Assembly: GCA_011317545.1 (NCBI GenBank)
Contig: WUJK01000014.1
Coordinates: 124,001-188,000 of the forward strand
DNA from: Coniella vitis
Lineage: Eukaryota; Ascomycota; Sordariomycetes; Diaporthales; Schizoparmaceae
Reading direction: 5' to 3'
DNA length: 64,000 bases
The translations under genes and the position numbers were made by a program. Positions 42,388-54,215 of this stretch are shown piece after piece. The notes under the pieces are model-generated. The model made no database searches. It saw only the letters and a list, made by a program, of their open reading frames with translations, and was not told the origin of the DNA. Position 1 is the first letter of the stretch; each line of letters starts with the position of its first letter.

Positions 42388-45027
42388 TTATAACCTCGCT
42401 TTGGCAGTCTGCAAACTATCCCAATCATTCTGAGTAAAAGGAACATATGTCTCGCCTTTACCGTTTCCCTCGATCCAGTAGACGACGTCGTTGTTCGTCA
42501 CCTTGGCTGGGTCGACCCCTTCGCCTCGCAGGGGGACCTTGTTTTGCTTGTGGTTGCCTGTGCTGTAAAACTCCTGTGTGAGACGGATAAAGACAGGGAC
42601 GGCGTAGTTGGGAAGTTTGGAGCGGCAGTGTCTGTAGATGTGTGTGAACAAAAAGCAACTGTCGTCAGTACAGCCTCCAAAAAAGAAATCCATAAAGAGT
42701 CATTCTTTCTCCCCTCCACAACGAAGAGGAACATAGAAAGGGGGAGACAAAAGAAACGGGAAAAAAAACCGTGTAAGGGCAAACAGACAGACAGACAAGA
42801 CATGACATACCTCAAGAACCCCTTAAAATCAAACTCCCTTCTCTTGTCCTGAGCAACAAGCAACGCCACAGCGCCCGCCCGCCCATCATGGCCCGGAAGC
42901 TGCACCCCATACACATTAGCCTCCAGGATCCCCGGGAAGTCCCCCAACGCATCCGCCACCTCGGTCGTCGACACATTCTCCCCCTTCCACCGAAACGTAT
43001 CCCCCAGCCGGTCTCCAAAGAACCACCGCCCGTCGCGGTCCCGCCGCATCGAGTCCCCCGTGCGGTAGTAGCAGTCCCCGCGTTGGAGGACGTCTCGGGC
43101 GATCTTCTTGGACGTGGCTTCTTCGCTGCGCCAGTAGCCCCGGAAGTCCTTGCCTGGGATCTGCGAACCCGGTTCCAGTCGGACGAGGATCTCTCCGCCT
43201 TCTTCCAAGGGAACCTGTCGTGCCAGCCCCGTAGCGGGATCCCGTACCAGCGCGCCCGTCTCGGTGTCGACCTCGACAGCGATGTACGAACTACGCGTGC
43301 TCCACCTCAACAACGCGCCGTGCACAGCCAACGACTTGGCCGTAAAGTCACCTCTGCTCGCCACGTGGAGCCCAAACATGAGCTCGCTCGAGTTGTAGAA
43401 CTCGAGAATGGTGTCGATACCGAAGCGTTCGCGAAAGGGAATCCAAATGTCGGCGCGGAGGCCGTTGCCCCAGATGGTGTGCACCGCGTGGCTCTTTTCC
43501 TCGGCGGCGGCAGCCGTGCCCGGTGGAGGGGCTGGTAGAGCGAGGAGGTAGCGGAGGGTTTCGCCCACGTAGATGAAGTAGGTGGCGCGCGAGGCACGTA
43601 CATCAGGCCAAAAGCCGCGGGCTGAGAATTTCGGGGCGATACAGAGCGTGTCGCCTAGCTGTCGTTGGTGGGAGGCCGAGGCGGCTTTGGTAAGTATTTG
43701 GGTGGATGAAAGGATAAAAGGGGGGCTGCTTTTGGCCAGGAGAAAGCACAGGACAAATGCCCTGGCTTTGTGGGTGGATGGGTCAGGTAATCCAGGGAGG
43801 GATGGGGGCCTGCTTCTCACTTACCATGAGTGCCACGAAGGCAGCAAGGCCGCCTGTCATGTGGTAATAGGGCATGCAATTATAGCATCGCTCTGCGCCG
43901 GGCTTCAACGAGCCGCGGCCGGCTTTCCGCTGTAGTGCTCATGGGTCAGTAAATGCCGGTAACAAGATGTTTCCCCCAAAAGGCCAAACAGTGGCTGCCG
44001 CTCTCGCTGGGGTGGAGGGCCAAAGAACTTACCGCTGACGTGGAGATATACGCAGCCCACAAGGGGAAAATGATGGCCTTGGGGAGGCCCGTTGTGCCGC
44101 TAATCAGCGAGTTGTTAGTATCGATCCCCTATCGACCCAGGTGCCCCAGAGGCAAGAGTGCGTGCGAAAGATTTCCCAGGAAGAGAGGAGCATACCTCGT
44201 GAACACCAGCCCAACCGACGAATGCGGATGCGCCCCCTTCCGCAGCTCATCCCCAGGCCTCTTGGCCTCTTGGCTCGCAATCTCACCCCTGACATCCCTC
44301 AACCTCACGACCCGATGCCCTGTCTTCTCCAGCTCCCCCTTGACCCCTTCGAACCTTCCCACCATATCCTCCCCTCCTTCAAAAATAAGCAACGACGACT
44401 TAGCAATCTCCACACAATGCACAAGCGCCTTGCCTGCCAAATTGGTGTTCACCAGTGCGGGGGCGGCGCCAATGGCCAGTAACCCGAGCCACGCACACAT
44501 GAGATCCGCCGAGTTGCCCATGTAGAGCACAACATGGTCGCCTGGCTTTACGCCCTGGGCCGGGGCGACAAACCAGTTTGCGAATTGGAGGACGCGGACA
44601 TAGGTTTGGCTGTAGGTGAGGGATTCATTTTGTAAGGCTGGGCTGGACCAGATGGCTTGGGCGTTGTCGCCCTTTGCGAGCGCGGTTTCTTCAAAGAGGT
44701 AGAACGCGGAGAGTCGGTTTTGGGATGCTATCGCGAGAAGTTCAGGTTTGGTCAGTGATTATAGGCCCTAGCAGTCTGCATAGACATGGCTTTTCTCTTC
44801 GTGATGAATTGTTATTCTTTTTTTTTTTTCATTCAGGGGGAAAACAAAAGGGGGGGTGGGCGGGGGGGGGGGGCATTAGTTGATCTGCTTTGCTGTGTTG
44901 CTTTTGACAGATGCATTCGTCCAGAGATGAGTTTCTTACCGGCTTTGGCCAAACTTTTGGATGCTGCTCTGCTGGTCAGGATCGAGTTGATATCTGACTT
45001 CAGGTTGAGTTTGGCATTGAGGTACAT
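42388..45027 (-). CDS. FATP/Fat1-type (very-)long-chain acyl-CoA synthetase, 6 exons
   Basis: Model: complement(join(42388..42631, 42811..43658, 43825..43929, 44033..44099, 44196..44727, 44940..45027)), 627 aa. AMP-forming enzyme that activates and imports fatty acids at membranes. Features: N-terminal hydrophobic segment and YLNAKLNLKSDI; ATP/AMP signature FTSGTTGLPKA formed across the exon 2/3 junction (near 205-215); CMPYYHMTGGLAAFVAL; IWGNGLRADIW; and the family block FFGDRLGDTFRWKGENVSTTE with YRTGD upstream. All junctions keep frame (phases 1, 2, 0, 0, 2). The start is uncertain: the frame stays open upstream of Met 45027 (ALVGSTAAAVAGA) to a stop just before, so a further 5' exon may exist. 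Peroxisomal or ER location is possible. Confidence 0.88.
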
Positions 45028-46880
45028 GGCCCCAGCCACGGCGGCGGCCGTCGACCCCACGAGCGCTGATACAGATGCTACTCATGATAGTGACGGCAGT
45101 TAGCATCTTGTCCTTTCTTTATTCAATGTACGGCTTGGCCTCATTTTGGAATCGTCAGCAGAGGATTGAAGGCGGCAATGGCTCACAAGACATGACGATC
45201 CAATTTGTTGCTAGTCGGGAAATGACTGGTTACTCGAGCTGGCTGTTCTATACGGTTGGTCCGTGGGGGTCTTTTCTTTCGTGAGATGTCCTTTCTGCGG
45301 AGGTGTTCAGACTCGTTGCTCGGTTTCAGGGTTTCTTCCTATCAAATTGCCATGACAACCATCCAATTGAAAAAGCTCAACGTCGTGCTGAAATAGAGGA
45401 TATCCGGTCAAGACCGGGTATGAGAGGCCAGATTGCGGTTGGCTGGATATTCGGGCCAAGGTTTCCTCACCAGCAAGAAGGCAAAGGAAGAAAACCAACA
45501 ACAACCCCACGGCACAGAAGATTTGTCGACTCGCTGGATTGCAATCTAAGAACAACCCATTATGGAAAGGAAGACTGTTGATGTAACGGCCGAGTTGCAG
45601 GACGGAGAGGAGCCACCCCCAGTGTGGAGGAGCAGCTGAGCCACACAAACACAGTCGTACCCGAGGCTTGTTGGTACATCATCATAGTAATTAGTATGCA
45701 CACGCTACTATGCGATATGCCATGGATCGATCGGGCTGGCTGTCGCCTTTTCTTTCTAATTGTGTCCAACTTTTTAGCCGCATGTCTTTCCTTGTTGCCT
45801 CCGTGTCGGCTCACGGCGAATATTGTTGTGCCAATGTGGACCGTTCTTCCTCGGCTTCTTATTGGCATTCCATCGAATGAAATGCGCACGGTGGGATTTT
45901 TGTGGTTTCTTTACTGCTTTTGCTCCTCCTTCCCTCCATTCTTCATCCAACGCCACGCGACAGGTGTGTCCCTTGCGCAGCGTCGGAGTTCGGAAACCAA
46001 CTGCATGCAACGTCCAAGTCCGCGCGCGAGCTTCATCCGAGGTGGGGATCGCGACCCCCTGTGTATGGCTGCATCTGTCAATCCTCAGCTCAACGAATGA
46101 GATTCGCCCAACGAGAAAGCTGTAAGCTCGATTATCTCTGGTGTCACGGTGCGGCTCGAGTACAAGTATGGCGACCTGGCCTGCTTGCATCAGTCCTGCT
46201 GGAGCCCTCATTTCCCGCCTCGCTCGATGTTTTCCAGAACAGAAAGGCGTTCGTTGCTCTGAGCACTATATCTGAGATGCTTCCTCATTTATCGTGTATA
46301 GACAGGTTGACAGGGCATTTCCCAGTCTTGACATGCATGGTTGGTTGGAGCCCTCAGATTGTGGCCCCGAGCAAATGAGAAACGCCAATTAGCAGCAGTA
46401 GCGTTGATTGGCTGGCCGGGTCAGACATCCCCGCGGAATATTTCTCCGTTAGCATCGTGCTTGGATGGTCACTGGCGTGTTGAGCTGCAGTGTGATTCGA
46501 GTTCGTGGTGGAGATGCCGAGGTTTGCAATGCTGGGTTGTGCAAGGGTTGCTGACAGCCTCGCCAGCTGGTGATGAGCTCCGACCAGCTGGCAGCCCCCC
46601 GGCTGGACTTGGACGAGCAGGTGCGCGGCAAGCACTTACCCACACCGGACTAGCGCGTCTTTGCCCCGCCCACAACTGAGAAGCCCTTTAGCAAAATGCC
46701 AAAAAAGAGTGGAGATTCCTGGTCTGTGCGCCAGAGGCCCCCAAACCTCCAAGTCAGAAATTGTCGTGATTCTTTTCCTGTTTGTCTTTACGATCTAATC
46801 CACACGTCGTCGACCTTTCTCTCGCTCCCACAACCAACTCAACCTTCCTCTTCCCCGGAAACCCTCAACAATCAGTCAAA
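45028..46880. other. Intergenic, no gene seen
   Basis: This stretch lies upstream of both the acyl-CoA synthetase (-) and RPS19 (+). No motif-bearing open frame is present. CT-rich sequence (about 46820-46870) precedes the RPS19 start, as is usual for ribosomal protein genes. Confidence 0.5.
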
Positions 46881-47923
46881 ATGTCTGGCGGTGTCTCTGT
46901 TCGCGATGTTGATGTAGGTCTCTCAGCTGCCGTTGTCGCACCCTGATTGTTTTTTCCCAGCTCTGGGTTTGGGAAGGCTGGTCGACCAAGTCCACCCGCC
47001 AACCCAACCCAGTCCACGATCAACACCACACACATTTCTAGTCAAGACGAATAGCCTTACGAACCGCAATCCGATGCTTCCATAACAACGTCCACCGCTC
47101 CGTGAGCCAGCCCTTCGAGCAAGACGACCACCCTTCCTTGATTCGACCAATGGCGTATCACTTGAAGTGGAAATGGAAAGCATTTGGCCAAAGTTGCTTC
47201 GAGGCTATGAGACGAGACGGATACACAAAAGAAAGAAAGCAAATACCATGCAATATGCATCACACCATCGTTGAGAGCAGGCGTGAGGGAGTCGCAAGAC
47301 TTCTGAAGACGGAATAGTTGCTAATTCGATGGTCTCTCTTGCATCAATCCAGGCGCACAAGTTCATCAACGCATACGCTGCTTTCCTGAAGCGTCAGGGC
47401 AAGCTGCCCATTCCCGGTATGTACTCCACGATTCTCCTTGGCTCTTGTGTTTTTGTAATAAGAAAGTGTTCCCAAAACTAACACCAATGTTCCACAGGTT
47501 GGGTTGACACCGTCAAGACCGGCCCTGCCAAGGAGATGCCTCCCCAGGACCCCGACTGGTTCTACGTCCGCGCCGCCTCCATTGCCCGCCACGTCTACAT
47601 GCGCAAGACTGTCGGTGTTGGCCGCCTCCGCAAGGTCCACGGTACCGCCAAGAACCGCGGCTCCCGCCCCTCGCACCACGTCGACGCCTCCGGCTCCGTT
47701 GACCGTAAGGTCATGCAGTCCCTGGAGAAGATCGGCATCCTCGAGAAGGACGAGGAGAAGGGTGGCCGCCGCATCACCCAGGCCGGCCAGCGTGACTTGG
47801 ACCGTATGTGTTCATCCTGCCTCTCACGATTTGTTGAAAACCGCGATTTCATCTCAACTAACTCCATTCACAGGCATTGCTGCCCAGGCCGTCGCTGCCG
47901 ACGAGGAGGAGGATGACGAGTAA
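46881..47923 (+). CDS. RPS19: 40S ribosomal protein S19, 4 exons
   Basis: Model: join(46881..46913, 47353..47416, 47498..47803, 47874..47923), 150 aa. Small-subunit protein eS19, needed for 18S rRNA 3' maturation and 40S assembly. The product starts MSGGVSVRDVD, then AHKFINAYAAFLKRQGKLPIPG, then WVDTVKTGPAKEMPPQDPDW, YVRAASIARHVYMRKTVGVG, and the basic GSRPSHHVDASG segment, with an acidic Glu/Asp tail. Phases are 0, 1, 1. The 11-codon first exon followed by a 439-bp intron 1 is a common plan for fungal ribosomal protein genes, where the first intron is long and often regulatory. Length matches the family. Identification is firm. Confidence 0.96.
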
Positions 47924-48521
47924 AGGTAGCATCCACGGTTGGTTGTAAGCGCAGGGAAAAAGAAAACAAACTTTTCTTCATGGATCGGGTCATAGGCGTC
48001 TAAAAATGGATCACTCGGGTCTTTTGATGATCACATTGCACGTTCATCATCATCATCATGCTCTTTGTTCTGCGTGTGTGCTTTCGGGTTTGGGAATATG
48101 ATACCACGTTGATATAAACGATCCACTGCTCCCCTGCTCATGTACCGTTGGTGATCCATGGCCGCCACGACAAAGAAAGGATACAAATCAAATTCCCAAA
48201 AGATCTCGTGACCCATTTGGTTAGTTCCTGTGCTGCGATGACCTGTTTGTTCATTGTCGAGGTGATACTATGTGGCTGCGTTTGAGTTTGGTCATAGTTT
48301 ACCATTAAGATACTATGAACGCCCCTTGATTGCTCGCTGCATGCCATCTAGCCAACGTAACGTAACCCAATACTTTCTTCCTCGCTGCTTTCATGATTTC
48401 ATGGGCTCAAAACGTACATAACTTCACGCGTATTTCATCATCAAACATGCAGCCATCCTTTTTCCTACCCAGCCAGCCTTTTGTTTCTCCCACGTCTTTA
48501 AACCCCCCCCCCCCCCCCTAC
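47924..48521. other. Convergent intergenic region with a C16 run
   Basis: RPS19 (+) and MDM10 (-) end here. It contains a CAT repeat (about 48044-48060) and an uninterrupted run of 16 C (48503-48518) three bases beyond the MDM10 stop, so MDM10 mRNA would carry a G16 run at the start of its 3' UTR. Confidence 0.7.
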
Positions 48522-48702
48522 TTACGAAGAAAACTGGACCGCCAACCCAACCCCTCGGAACGGCGCATCCAACTTGCGCAAATCAATGTCTGAACCTAGA
48601 CTGAACAGCAACGACTTGTAGCGGCCCTCGTACATGAGCCCAATGCGCATATTCTGATCGCACCGGCACCGGAGCACACCGCCGGGGAACTCATCTTCGG
48701 GC

Positions 48703-48736
<34 letters not shown>

Positions 48737-50063
48737 GCCCCGTGTCACTATCTGTGCTTGTTGCTGTCGGGATGGCCAGGTCGATTTCGTGGTCGAGGCG
48801 CCATTCCATTTTGGCTTGGAAGCTGCGTTCTTTGAACTTTTTGATTGGACTGGTGGTTTTGCTTGGTGATGATGGTGGCGATGAAGGAAACGAAGATGAT
48901 GATAATGATGATGACGGTTTTGGCGGGGAAATAAGCGCGTCCCCGTCCATGTTAACCTCGATACTCATCGGTTCATCCAAGGCTGTTGTTGTCTTGGTTT
49001 CCACGCTCACAACACCTCCATTCGCGCCCTCTTCCAGCTTTTCCACCTCAGCAACAACAGCAGCAGCAGCAGCAGCAGCAGGAGACGGCACCCTTCTCTT
49101 CTTCTTCCACAGCTCCATCCCCACCGACCAGTCACTCTCGTAGCTGTACAGGTTAAACCCAAACTGCGACGCAAGCGTCCACGGGCCAGCCATGACGGCG
49201 TACTTGGCACTCACGTGGCCGAGCAGGTTGAAGGTGAGTGTAGCTGTGAGGGGTGTGCCATGGTGCGTCGGGAGGGTTTGGAAGCGGCCGCCTAGACTGA
49301 GCCCGCCGCTCTTGTTGAGCGTGCCGTAGTAGATTTCGCCGCCGGCAGAGAAGCGGCCGTTGATGCGTTCTTTGTCGGGGGAGGAGGAGGAGGAGGAGGA
49401 GGGGGAAGATGGGAATGTTGTTGGTATTGTTGGTGTGCTTTCTGTGGGCGTGGGTGAAGGAGACTGCGACTGTGACTGTGAAAGCGAGTCCTTGACAGGA
49501 GAATTACTAGCCAACGGCTCCGCCGACGGTGGATTGGTTACGTTCCACAGCCCGCGCAAGCCCAGCACCCCACCGTCACTCGACGCGAGCGTGTCAATGC
49601 TGAAGCGGCCCGCAGTGTCATCCCACGAGGCGAGTCCCAGCACGGTACCGCCATGGCGCAAGTCTTCTTGGCTGACGGCGCGCAGGGCAAGGTGGATCTG
49701 GGGAGTGAGGCGGGTGGCGAGGAGGGCCTCGAGACGCGACTGAGGCAAGTAGAGACGGCCGTAGACGAGACTGTGGCCGACGGCGTGGCGAGGCGCGTGG
49801 GTGGAGAGCCGGCGGTAGCAGCGCAGCAGGTCCGGGAGGGGGATGCGGTCGGAGCGGGAGACGGTCGTCGGAGCGAGGGGGTGCGTCGAGTAGAGGTACG
49901 AGATCCAGCCGTCCTCTGTGCCGATGCTGTAGCTGGTGCCGAAGCGGGGGCGCACAAAGGAGGAGAGGGTGATGCGTGAGCCCGAGGGAATCTCGCAGCC
50001 CAGCAGGGAGCGGGCGGTCAAGTCGAGGTTGGAGTACTGGGCCAGAGTGTCAGTTGAGATGTC

Positions 50064-50136
<73 letters not shown>

Positions 50137-50242
50137 GGAGAACGAAGGGTGAAGAGGAGATGATGCCCACGCTGTTGTCATATGTGTTGCCTCCGCTGGC
50201 ATTGATAAAGGCCTCTTGGAGGTAGTCGATAAAGTCGCGCAT
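48522..50242 (-). CDS. MDM10: Mitochondrial distribution and morphology protein 10, 2 exons
   Basis: Model: complement(join(48522..50036, 50171..50242)), 528 aa. Outer-membrane beta-barrel of the ER-mitochondria encounter structure (ERMES, with Mmm1, Mdm12, Mdm34) and of the SAM holo-complex for Tom40 assembly. The N terminus MRDFIDYLQEAFINASGG and, after splicing, YSNLDLTARSLLGCEIPSG match the family start. PRFGTSYSIGT, GRLYLPQSRLEALLATRL, GEIYYGTLNKSGGLS, HVSAKYAVMAGPWTLASQFG and the final barrel strand GVGLAVQFSS are visible. Low-complexity insertions (Ser/Pro, Ala runs) lengthen loops relative to yeast. Intron 50037-50170 has a less usual GTGGGC donor and a CAG acceptor, phase 0, and holds a long (CT)n tract. 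Confidence 0.93.
50067..50135. repeat. (AG)34 microsatellite inside the MDM10 intron
   Basis: About 34 perfect AG units on the plus strand (CT in the transcript) fill half of the 134-bp MDM10 intron and lie between the donor and the acceptor. Confidence 0.95.
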
Positions 50243-50955
50243 CCTGGCCGCCCGTGGCTTGTGCCATGAGCCAGCGATGATCGTGGGCGGATGAGGCCGT
50301 CGATGGTTTCAGTACTAGAGAATTACGGTCAGGGTTGGTGGTTTGATATTGGCGATGTACGGTGCAAACGTGGACTCTGACTTTGGCAAGCTGTTGAAAT
50401 GCCCACAAGAGATTTGATTGACAGAAGACGGACAGCAACCATGAATGTGACAAATGACAGTGGTGGGTTGTTTGTTGGATTCTTTGTTTGAATGAACTTC
50501 ATGATGGCTGCAATGTACAGTGGTTGATAGAACAACCCTAACCCTTCCACCTACAAGTGACTTGGCTCTTGCCCAACAACACCAACCAATTCTCCACTTG
50601 TCACACTTCACACCAACTGGCGATATCATCATGCCCAGATCCGTTCTCAGTATCGTCAGACTTTCTGAAAGGAATACCTTTGCCTTTCCACTCAAAACTG
50701 GCCTGAATTGAACAATGCCCAAGCAATTCTCTTTTGGCCCAAGACAGCAACAAACTCGAAACCACCAACTGGAATGACAGCACAAACAAGCAGGATACAA
50801 AGACGATCAGATCTTTGGCATCAGGCACCACCACGATATCGAAATGATTCAAAAAGGCCCTTCTTGCTGAGGGATCGTCCCATTGCCCCAACCTCCCCAA
50901 CACTTGCGCGATCGTCGCTGCTGCTGCTGCTGCCCCCCGGGTTATAAGCCCCGAC
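50243..50955. other. Intergenic between MDM10 and the ankyrin gene
   Basis: A 150-codon open frame (50601-51053, -) overlaps the end of the ankyrin gene, lacks motifs and is not called. The region probably holds the MDM10 promoter and the ankyrin-gene 3' UTR. Confidence 0.5.
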
Positions 50956-53061
50956 CTACGAGGCTGCACCTGGGAACGGCTCTTCAGATTCGCGTTGCTC
51001 TTGTTGCGTCTGCTGCTGTTCTTGTCCCTTGGTGTGGCCATCGTCGTCTTCAAGTACCACAGCCGTCGCTGTAGCTAAAGTGTCTCCCCTGCCTGGTAGG
51101 TTCTGTCCCTCTGACGGCACTGTCATCTGTGGGCTGTGTACACGAGGGAGGGGCCGGAATGGCGAGAGGCGTCGAAAAGGCGAAACCAATTGTGCAGTCG
51201 ACGGCTTTGCGTCCCTCGTATCAAATATCTCGACGCCATCTGAGCTTCGCAAGCTGCTCTGCGCTAGTCGGCTACGGTGCCTTGCGGATTGCAACCTCCT
51301 GCGCCTTTTGGTGCTAGACGATGGCAAGCGGTGCGCCTTGGCCTGATTCTTGGGCATTTCGTGGTCAGAGGGGTCCAAGAGCACCGGGGAGCCTCTCTTG
51401 AGGTGCCGCGCCGAGACTAGGTCCCTTTTCTCGCGCTGACTGAGACCTCGAAGTTGCTGGTCTCGTAGCCGGGTCTGAAGTCCCTCTGGGCTGCTGGATT
51501 GTTGCTGGGCCGCCTCATAGCCTTGGCTTGCATTGTCGCAGTGGCCCTGATCGTTTTGAAGTGTATTGTCGCTGTTATCCTCTCCATCTTCCAGCTCATT
51601 CTCTTCATCTTCCAGTTCGTTCTCAAACGATTCGGGGTCCTGACGAGTGGTAACGCAACGGCCATCCAGACGGCGCAGCTGGGACCTTTTACCCCATATG
51701 AACCACTCGGTCGGTGTCCATTCAACCCGAAGGCCAGTTCTTTGATGCACCCGTCGCAGCAGCTGCAGGTAACGATTAGCCTTGGCCAATGAATAGTACG
51801 TATTCTATCTATCCGGAATATATACTTACACCGATACAGGATTCGCAGGGCTCGTGATCCAAGTGAATCATGGAGGATCGCAGCGAGGGCGGTAGCTCGT
51901 GACAGCGTGCCTTGATCTGGTCCAGACTCTCTGGCGTGATCTCTCTCGAGCCAAGTAGCCTCTCCGCCGCCTCCTCCACAGTCCAGACGGCCAGCTGCTT
52001 CTCCGCATGGCACGCTTCAAATGCGCCTCGTTTTTCAGTAGGCGATCCTTGGAATCTCTAAGAGGACTCCATCGTTAGCCCCTTTGATCCAATATCCATT
52101 TACTATAAGAAGAGAGGGAACGAACGTTATCGAGCCAGTTGGCCCGAAGTTCCTGGTTAAACACTACACAAGCATCGCGGCTTCGAACGTAGTAGGACCG
52201 ATTGTCGAGGACCGTCTCGATGTTGGTCTTCTCCTTGCATGCGTCGCCACGCCAGCCAGAGAGCGCAAATGTTCGAAAGTGCGTGTCGTCTTTGCCGCGG
52301 ATGGCGCCCAGGCTCTTGCGGCCGAGGTTGTGGTCCAGCTCTATACTGGCAATGACACCCACCTCGCAGATTTCAAGGACCTTGCCTCTGCGGAGGAAAA
52401 TTGTACGAGTCTTGCTGTGGGCATTTTCGGCATCCTTGGTTGGCTGTAGCGAGGGTTGCTGGATGATTGCTTCTTGTCGTGCTTGTCGTGCTTGTCGAGG
52501 CGCTTGCAGCTCCTGATGATCCTCCTCCCCCATACCAGCACCAGCAGTCCCCTGGCAATGCGCCCTCCTGACCTCCTTGCGACACCACTTGAGAAGCATC
52601 GAGATATACGTCCATCCAAGCCGTTTCGGCGCCTGCTTCGCAAACGGCATGTACGCCGCCACAAGGGTCTCCAACTCCCTGCTTCTTGCTCCGCGCCGCG
52701 CCTCGCCCGGCTGTGGCTGTTGCTGGTGACAGTATCCGATGTACTCGTGCGGGTACCGACCTTGCCCGTCCCGCTTTTGCAGCGACGCGCCGTGGTGCAA
52801 CAGGACGATGAAGGCTTCTTTGAAGCCGAACAGACACGCGAGCATGAGGGGGGTGGCCTTGTTGTCGGGCGCCCGCTGGTCGACGCCGTGCTCGCCGTCG
52901 GAAAGCAGGCGGTGGAGCTTGAAGGGGTTGTTTTGCAGGACGGCGAGGTGGATGGGGCCGAGGCCTGCTGTTGTTGCTGCTGCTGCTGCTGATGTTGTTG
53001 GGGCAGTGGAGTTGGTGGTGGTGGCAGTGGCAGGAGCAGGAGGAGGGAATGAAAACTCCAT
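50956..53061 (-). CDS. Ankyrin-repeat protein with a predicted zinc-dependent deaminase domain, 3 exons
   Basis: Model: complement(join(50956..51780, 51830..52057, 52126..53061)), 662 aa, both introns phase 0 (68 and 49 bp). Domains: Ala/Thr-rich start; two ankyrin repeats near 35-105 (GPIHLAVLQNNPFKLHRLL; ATPLMLACLFGFKEAFIVLL); a linker; then a module in exon 2 with CHAEKQLAVW (His329, Glu331) and HEPCESCIG (Cys383, Cys386). H-x-E and P-C-x2-C are the zinc and proton-shuttle motifs of the cytidine-deaminase superfamily, followed by the helix ANRYLQLLRRV and strand RVEWTP. The C terminus is long, basic, Gln/Ser-rich and disordered. The superfamily includes fungal ankyrin-fused nucleic-acid deaminases (DYW-like or OTT_1508-like groups); I cannot say which. 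Substrate is unknown. A zinc-binding non-enzyme is possible. Confidence 0.75.
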
Positions 53062-54215
53062 CTTGGATAGTTATCTGCCTTGAGGGATAATAGATGAGTA
53101 TCGCGAGTTCAAGAGTGAAGAGAGCACACTTAAAAAAAAAAAAAAAAAAGGAGACCACCAAGTCTCAAAAGACCACGACGGAAAAGAACAAGAAGTCAAA
53201 ACAAAAGAAACGGACACTAAAGAAGAATAACAAGCAATGCTCTCCTCCCCAAAGTGCGAGCAAGTCGCAGTGTCCAAGAGCAAACAGTGCTCAGCGGGTT
53301 TACAGCAAAAGATAAAACAATCAACCCCTCACAACTCCAGAATAATAAGCTCATGGAAAAGAGCAAAAAAAAAAAAAAAAGCAGGTCAACAGATATCGAA
53401 AGGCAATTTGAGACAGGCTCACCTTGGCGCAGGAGACGAGCGTGTATCACGGCTTTCAGATGTTGGCTTGAATCGATGCCATGTGTGGGTGTTTTTTCTC
53501 GAAAGCCCTGGGTGGTGCGAACTGCCTCTGAGAAGGCGAGCCCGCAGACTATCGTGGGCGCGCAACGCTGTCGATTTTGAGTGGATGCTGGTTGGTGAGG
53601 GGCTGTGTGAAGGTACGGGATCGATGTTGATTGCTCCGGGCAGCCAGCACTGAGGGTCGGAGTGGTGGAAGACGGAGGATGGAGGGTGCGGGTGAGATTC
53701 CTCCAGATATCAGAGGGGTCTTGAGAGGGCACAGAATGAGACACGTCGTTCATACAAGGTGCTGAGGTTGGAGAAAGAAACAGGACAGAGTTTGGATCGA
53801 GAGAACGCTCAAAAAGGGATGCTTTCTCGCCAACCATGTGCTTGAAAGGCGGGTCTGACGAAGGAAGAAGACCAGGGAAGGGAAGGGTTCCAGGGTGAAC
53901 GTGGGAATACTGGGAGGCAGATCGCCTTCGAATGCAACTTCAAATTCCATTATTAGGCAACCTTTTAAAGACAGACGCCTCCTCTTGACCCAGGTGTGGT
54001 ATATCAGAAAGGTTTCGAGACCGGATCCCTCGTCCGCCCGACAGGTTTCTTATACATGGAATAAAGATTGCCACTTTGTATCTGGCTGCAATGATATGAT
54101 ATGTGTGTGCACGCCCGCTCTGCAGCAAACCAGACCATCCATCCCCTTCTTCAAAGCATAGGCGCTGGCCAATATAGCCTCATTTCCTCGTCTCTGAACC
54201 GCGCGCGCTCGCCCC
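53062..54215. other. Intergenic, no gene seen
   Basis: Promoter side of the ankyrin gene, with A17 (about 53133-53149) and A16 (about 53366-53381) runs. The open frame 53217-53837 (-) has no motif and crosses poly-T translations, so it is not called. Confidence 0.5.

Noticed and set aside
50601..51053. 150-codon frame (-) overlapping the end of the ankyrin gene
   Set aside because: Overlaps a better supported exon; no motif beyond one hydrophobic stretch.
53217..53837. 206-codon frame (-)
   Set aside because: Runs through poly-T derived Phe stretches, has no motif, and lies in the promoter zone of the ankyrin gene.
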